Below are positions 62,520 to 64,000 of a stretch of DNA of 64,000 bases, piece by piece; position 1 is the first letter of the stretch, and every line of letters starts with the position of its first letter. The notes under the pieces are model-generated. The model was not told the DNA's origin and did not search any database. It saw only the letters and a list, made by a program, of their open reading frames with translations. The translations under genes and the position numbers were made by a program. The DNA comes from QHXQ01 sp963788965 (lineage in GTDB: Bacteria; Acidobacteriota; Blastocatellia; Pyrinomonadales; Pyrinomonadaceae), in the NCBI GenBank assembly GCA_963788965.1, contig CAWBIK010000006.1, positions 124,001-188,000 of the forward strand, read 5' to 3'.

Positions 62520-64000
62520 TCAACCCTCGTAGGGCGGCAGGATCGGCGATACCGGCGCGAGTTCCCGCTCCCGCTCGCGATAGGTTTCGACCGCTTCGCG
62601 CACAATACGCAGCTTCTCATTGTCGCCGCCGAGGATAGCCAGCAACTCTTCATCCGGGCTCTTCTCGACCGTCTCAATCGAGCCGAGGCCGGCTTTGAGC
62701 AGGTTGTGATAATCGCCGCGCGCGAGACGATTCCCGGCGATAGAGGCGAGGTCGATAACGGCAGCCGGAACACCCACCTCAAGCCGGGCCAAGCAGTCGG
62801 GACACTCGCTCGCTCAGGTTCAGGCCAGGGTGAAGTACTTCCGCCACGCGCGCGACCGTCGGCAGTAGGTCGCATGTGCGCGCTCTTACACCACGCACGG
62901 GGCCTGCCGCGCCGTCAAATTTTCCTCCAAACTGCGTTAAGATTTCTTCTATTTCGGCGAGAGGCCTGTCCGTAATCCATAGTAGGCAGGCCACAGCCTT
63001 TTTGGCTCGCAACGTCGCCTGATTGTCCTCCCGCACAAAACGCTGCATCGCGCGAAGGATGCCGTGGGGGACGCCCTGTCGTTGTATCTCTGCCGCCCAC
63101 GTCTGCGGCTCCTTCAGGGTACTTCTCTTGTTGATTGGGAAGAGCATGTCATCCAGTTCGACCGTTAACTGCGTCGCCGCGATGAGCGTCGGGTCGTTGA
63201 TGCTTTCGGGCATGACGGTGCTGAACGCACCCACGAGGCGGATGATTGATTCGACCTCGACGCCTGCCTCACCCGCCAGCCGTCCCAGAGCAGTCAGGTG
63301 ATAGACACCTTCTCCGTCGGCCTCAACGAGCCCGTTGGAGCGAAGGCTGTTGAGCGCTTCCGTCAGGCGGGCTCTGTCCCATGCCCACTGTGGGCGTGAC
63401 TGTTTCTGCTGAAAGGCGCCGAAGCTCTCTTCCAGAAAATTCACTATCTCTTCGGCGGTAAGACCCTGCCCGGACTTTTGCGCGGCGACTAGGACGCGGA
63501 CGACGAGCGAACGCGGATCGGTGCCCTCGGCAAGGAAGCGCGAAACTAAGTCCTCTGGCTCACCCATGACGTAGTGAGTCCAGTAATGATGCTCTGCGTT
63601 CGCATCCAGCGCCAGCAAGAATGAGGTGCCGCGCTCGGCCAATCCGAGGCGGCAGCCCGGCCCGCGATGTTCTTGTAATCCGCCACGGAATAGGGGGTCT
63701 TGTCTGGATGCATGAGTCCCGCGATAACCACCGCTTCGGCTGGCGTGTTCACCCCCATAGCCAAGGTCGTCGTCGCCGCGATCACTTTCAGCGGCGAGTC
63801 CTTAGCACGAAACTCTTCTTCGACTAATTGCCGCTCCTCAGGGTCCAAGTCGGAGATGTGGAAAGCGACACCCCCCTCAAGCGCCTCTCCGAGTCTGCTC
63901 GTAGCGGTAGACGGATCACCTGTCGGCAGCCGTTTGAGTGCGGCCTCCGCCGGCGGTAAACCTAGCGACGAGGCGAGGTAAAGCGCGCAGCCTCGGGCTT
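62520..64000 (-). CDS. Ski2-like DEAD/DEAH helicase, N-terminus outside window, two frameshifts
   Basis: The window edge cuts the gene, leaving the second RecA domain and C-terminal part. Helicase motifs are GGVAFHISDLDPEERQLVEE (motif IV region), VIAATTTLAMGVNTPAEAVV (motif V) and KNIAGRAG (motif VI, Q/x-x-GRAGR type). The frame breaks exactly in motif VI (about 63620): it continues as AERGTSFLLALDANAEHHYW, then a winged-helix-like segment (ALNSLRSNGLVEADGEGVYH). It slips again near 62785, after which a helix-hairpin-helix-like end follows (ARGDYHNLLKAGLGSIETVE). This layout is shared by Ski2/Hel308-type helicases and by helicases of several defence systems. It moves on DNA or RNA using ATP. 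Confidence 0.85.

Noticed and set aside
62520..64000. Hachiman-type helicase (HamB)
   Set aside because: The helicase is of the same broad Ski2-like class, but no HamA-type (DUF1837) partner is recognisable and the kinase and Mrr-like genes are not part of Hachiman.

Overview
The window reads as a high-GC bacterial chromosome, most like Acidobacteriota of the Blastocatellia type. The basis is a c-type cytochrome of the reaction-centre-cytochrome style common in that phylum, futalosine-route menaquinone genes (mqnA, mqnC), a complete mre/mrd cell-shape cluster, a GGDEF protein and many secreted proteins with Pro/Thr-rich linkers. The phylum call is an inference. Almost everything up to about 46.6 kb is GC-rich host DNA. 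From 46.6 to 54.4 kb the sequence is clearly AT-richer, and from 54.9 to 64.0 kb it is intermediate.

Layout. 0-4.3 kb: a hypothetical protein, a lytic-transglycosylase-like gene and a cytochrome c gene, the last two badly frameshifted. 4.4-10.9 kb (minus strand): two type I ABC exporters with a membrane protein between them, a hotdog thioesterase, a YbjQ-like protein, an alkyltransferase-like protein, a broken HEAT-like ORF and a cyclase. 11-13.9 kb (plus): mqnA, a Phd/PIN toxin-antitoxin pair and mqnC. 14-24.7 kb (minus): two DinB-fold proteins, a membrane-fused spermidine-synthase-like protein, an aldo/keto reductase, membrane proteins, an ATP-grasp/zincin pair, an alpha/beta hydrolase and a secreted propeller-like protein. 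24.8-36.4 kb (minus): mreB-mreC-mreD-mrdA-mrdA-rodA-rng, with two tandem PBP2 genes and a large disordered insertion in the RNase E/G protein. 36.6-46.6 kb: a small membrane protein, a GAF-GGDEF cyclase, a FecR-domain protein, a TerC-family protein, a PpiD/SurA-like foldase, a secreted hypothetical and a PD-(D/E)XK-like nuclease gene.

46.6-54.4 kb is a Tn7-like transposition module on the minus strand: tnsA, tnsB, tnsC and two tandem TnsD-like tniQ genes, with no Cas genes or CRISPR array. It lies directly behind the 3' end of the nuclease gene, where a perfect 21-bp-arm hairpin covers the stop codon. 54.9-64.0 kb is an accessory island. Its main part is a six-gene minus-strand run: Ski2-like helicase (N-terminus beyond the window), three unrecognised proteins, a Hanks-type Ser/Thr kinase and an Mrr-like nuclease. 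Next to it is an XRE regulator with two perfect palindromes upstream. This run does not match a named defence system I can recall and is the best candidate for an undescribed system.

Two general properties matter. First, many conserved genes, including essential ones such as rodA and mqnC, carry single-base frameshifts that one indel would repair. This looks more like residual indel error in the assembly than mass gene decay, so I give reconstructed gene extents. Second, host intergenic gaps repeatedly hold inverted repeats built from degenerate 7-9-nt units; all four gaps between mreB, mreC, mreD, mrdA and mrdA contain one.
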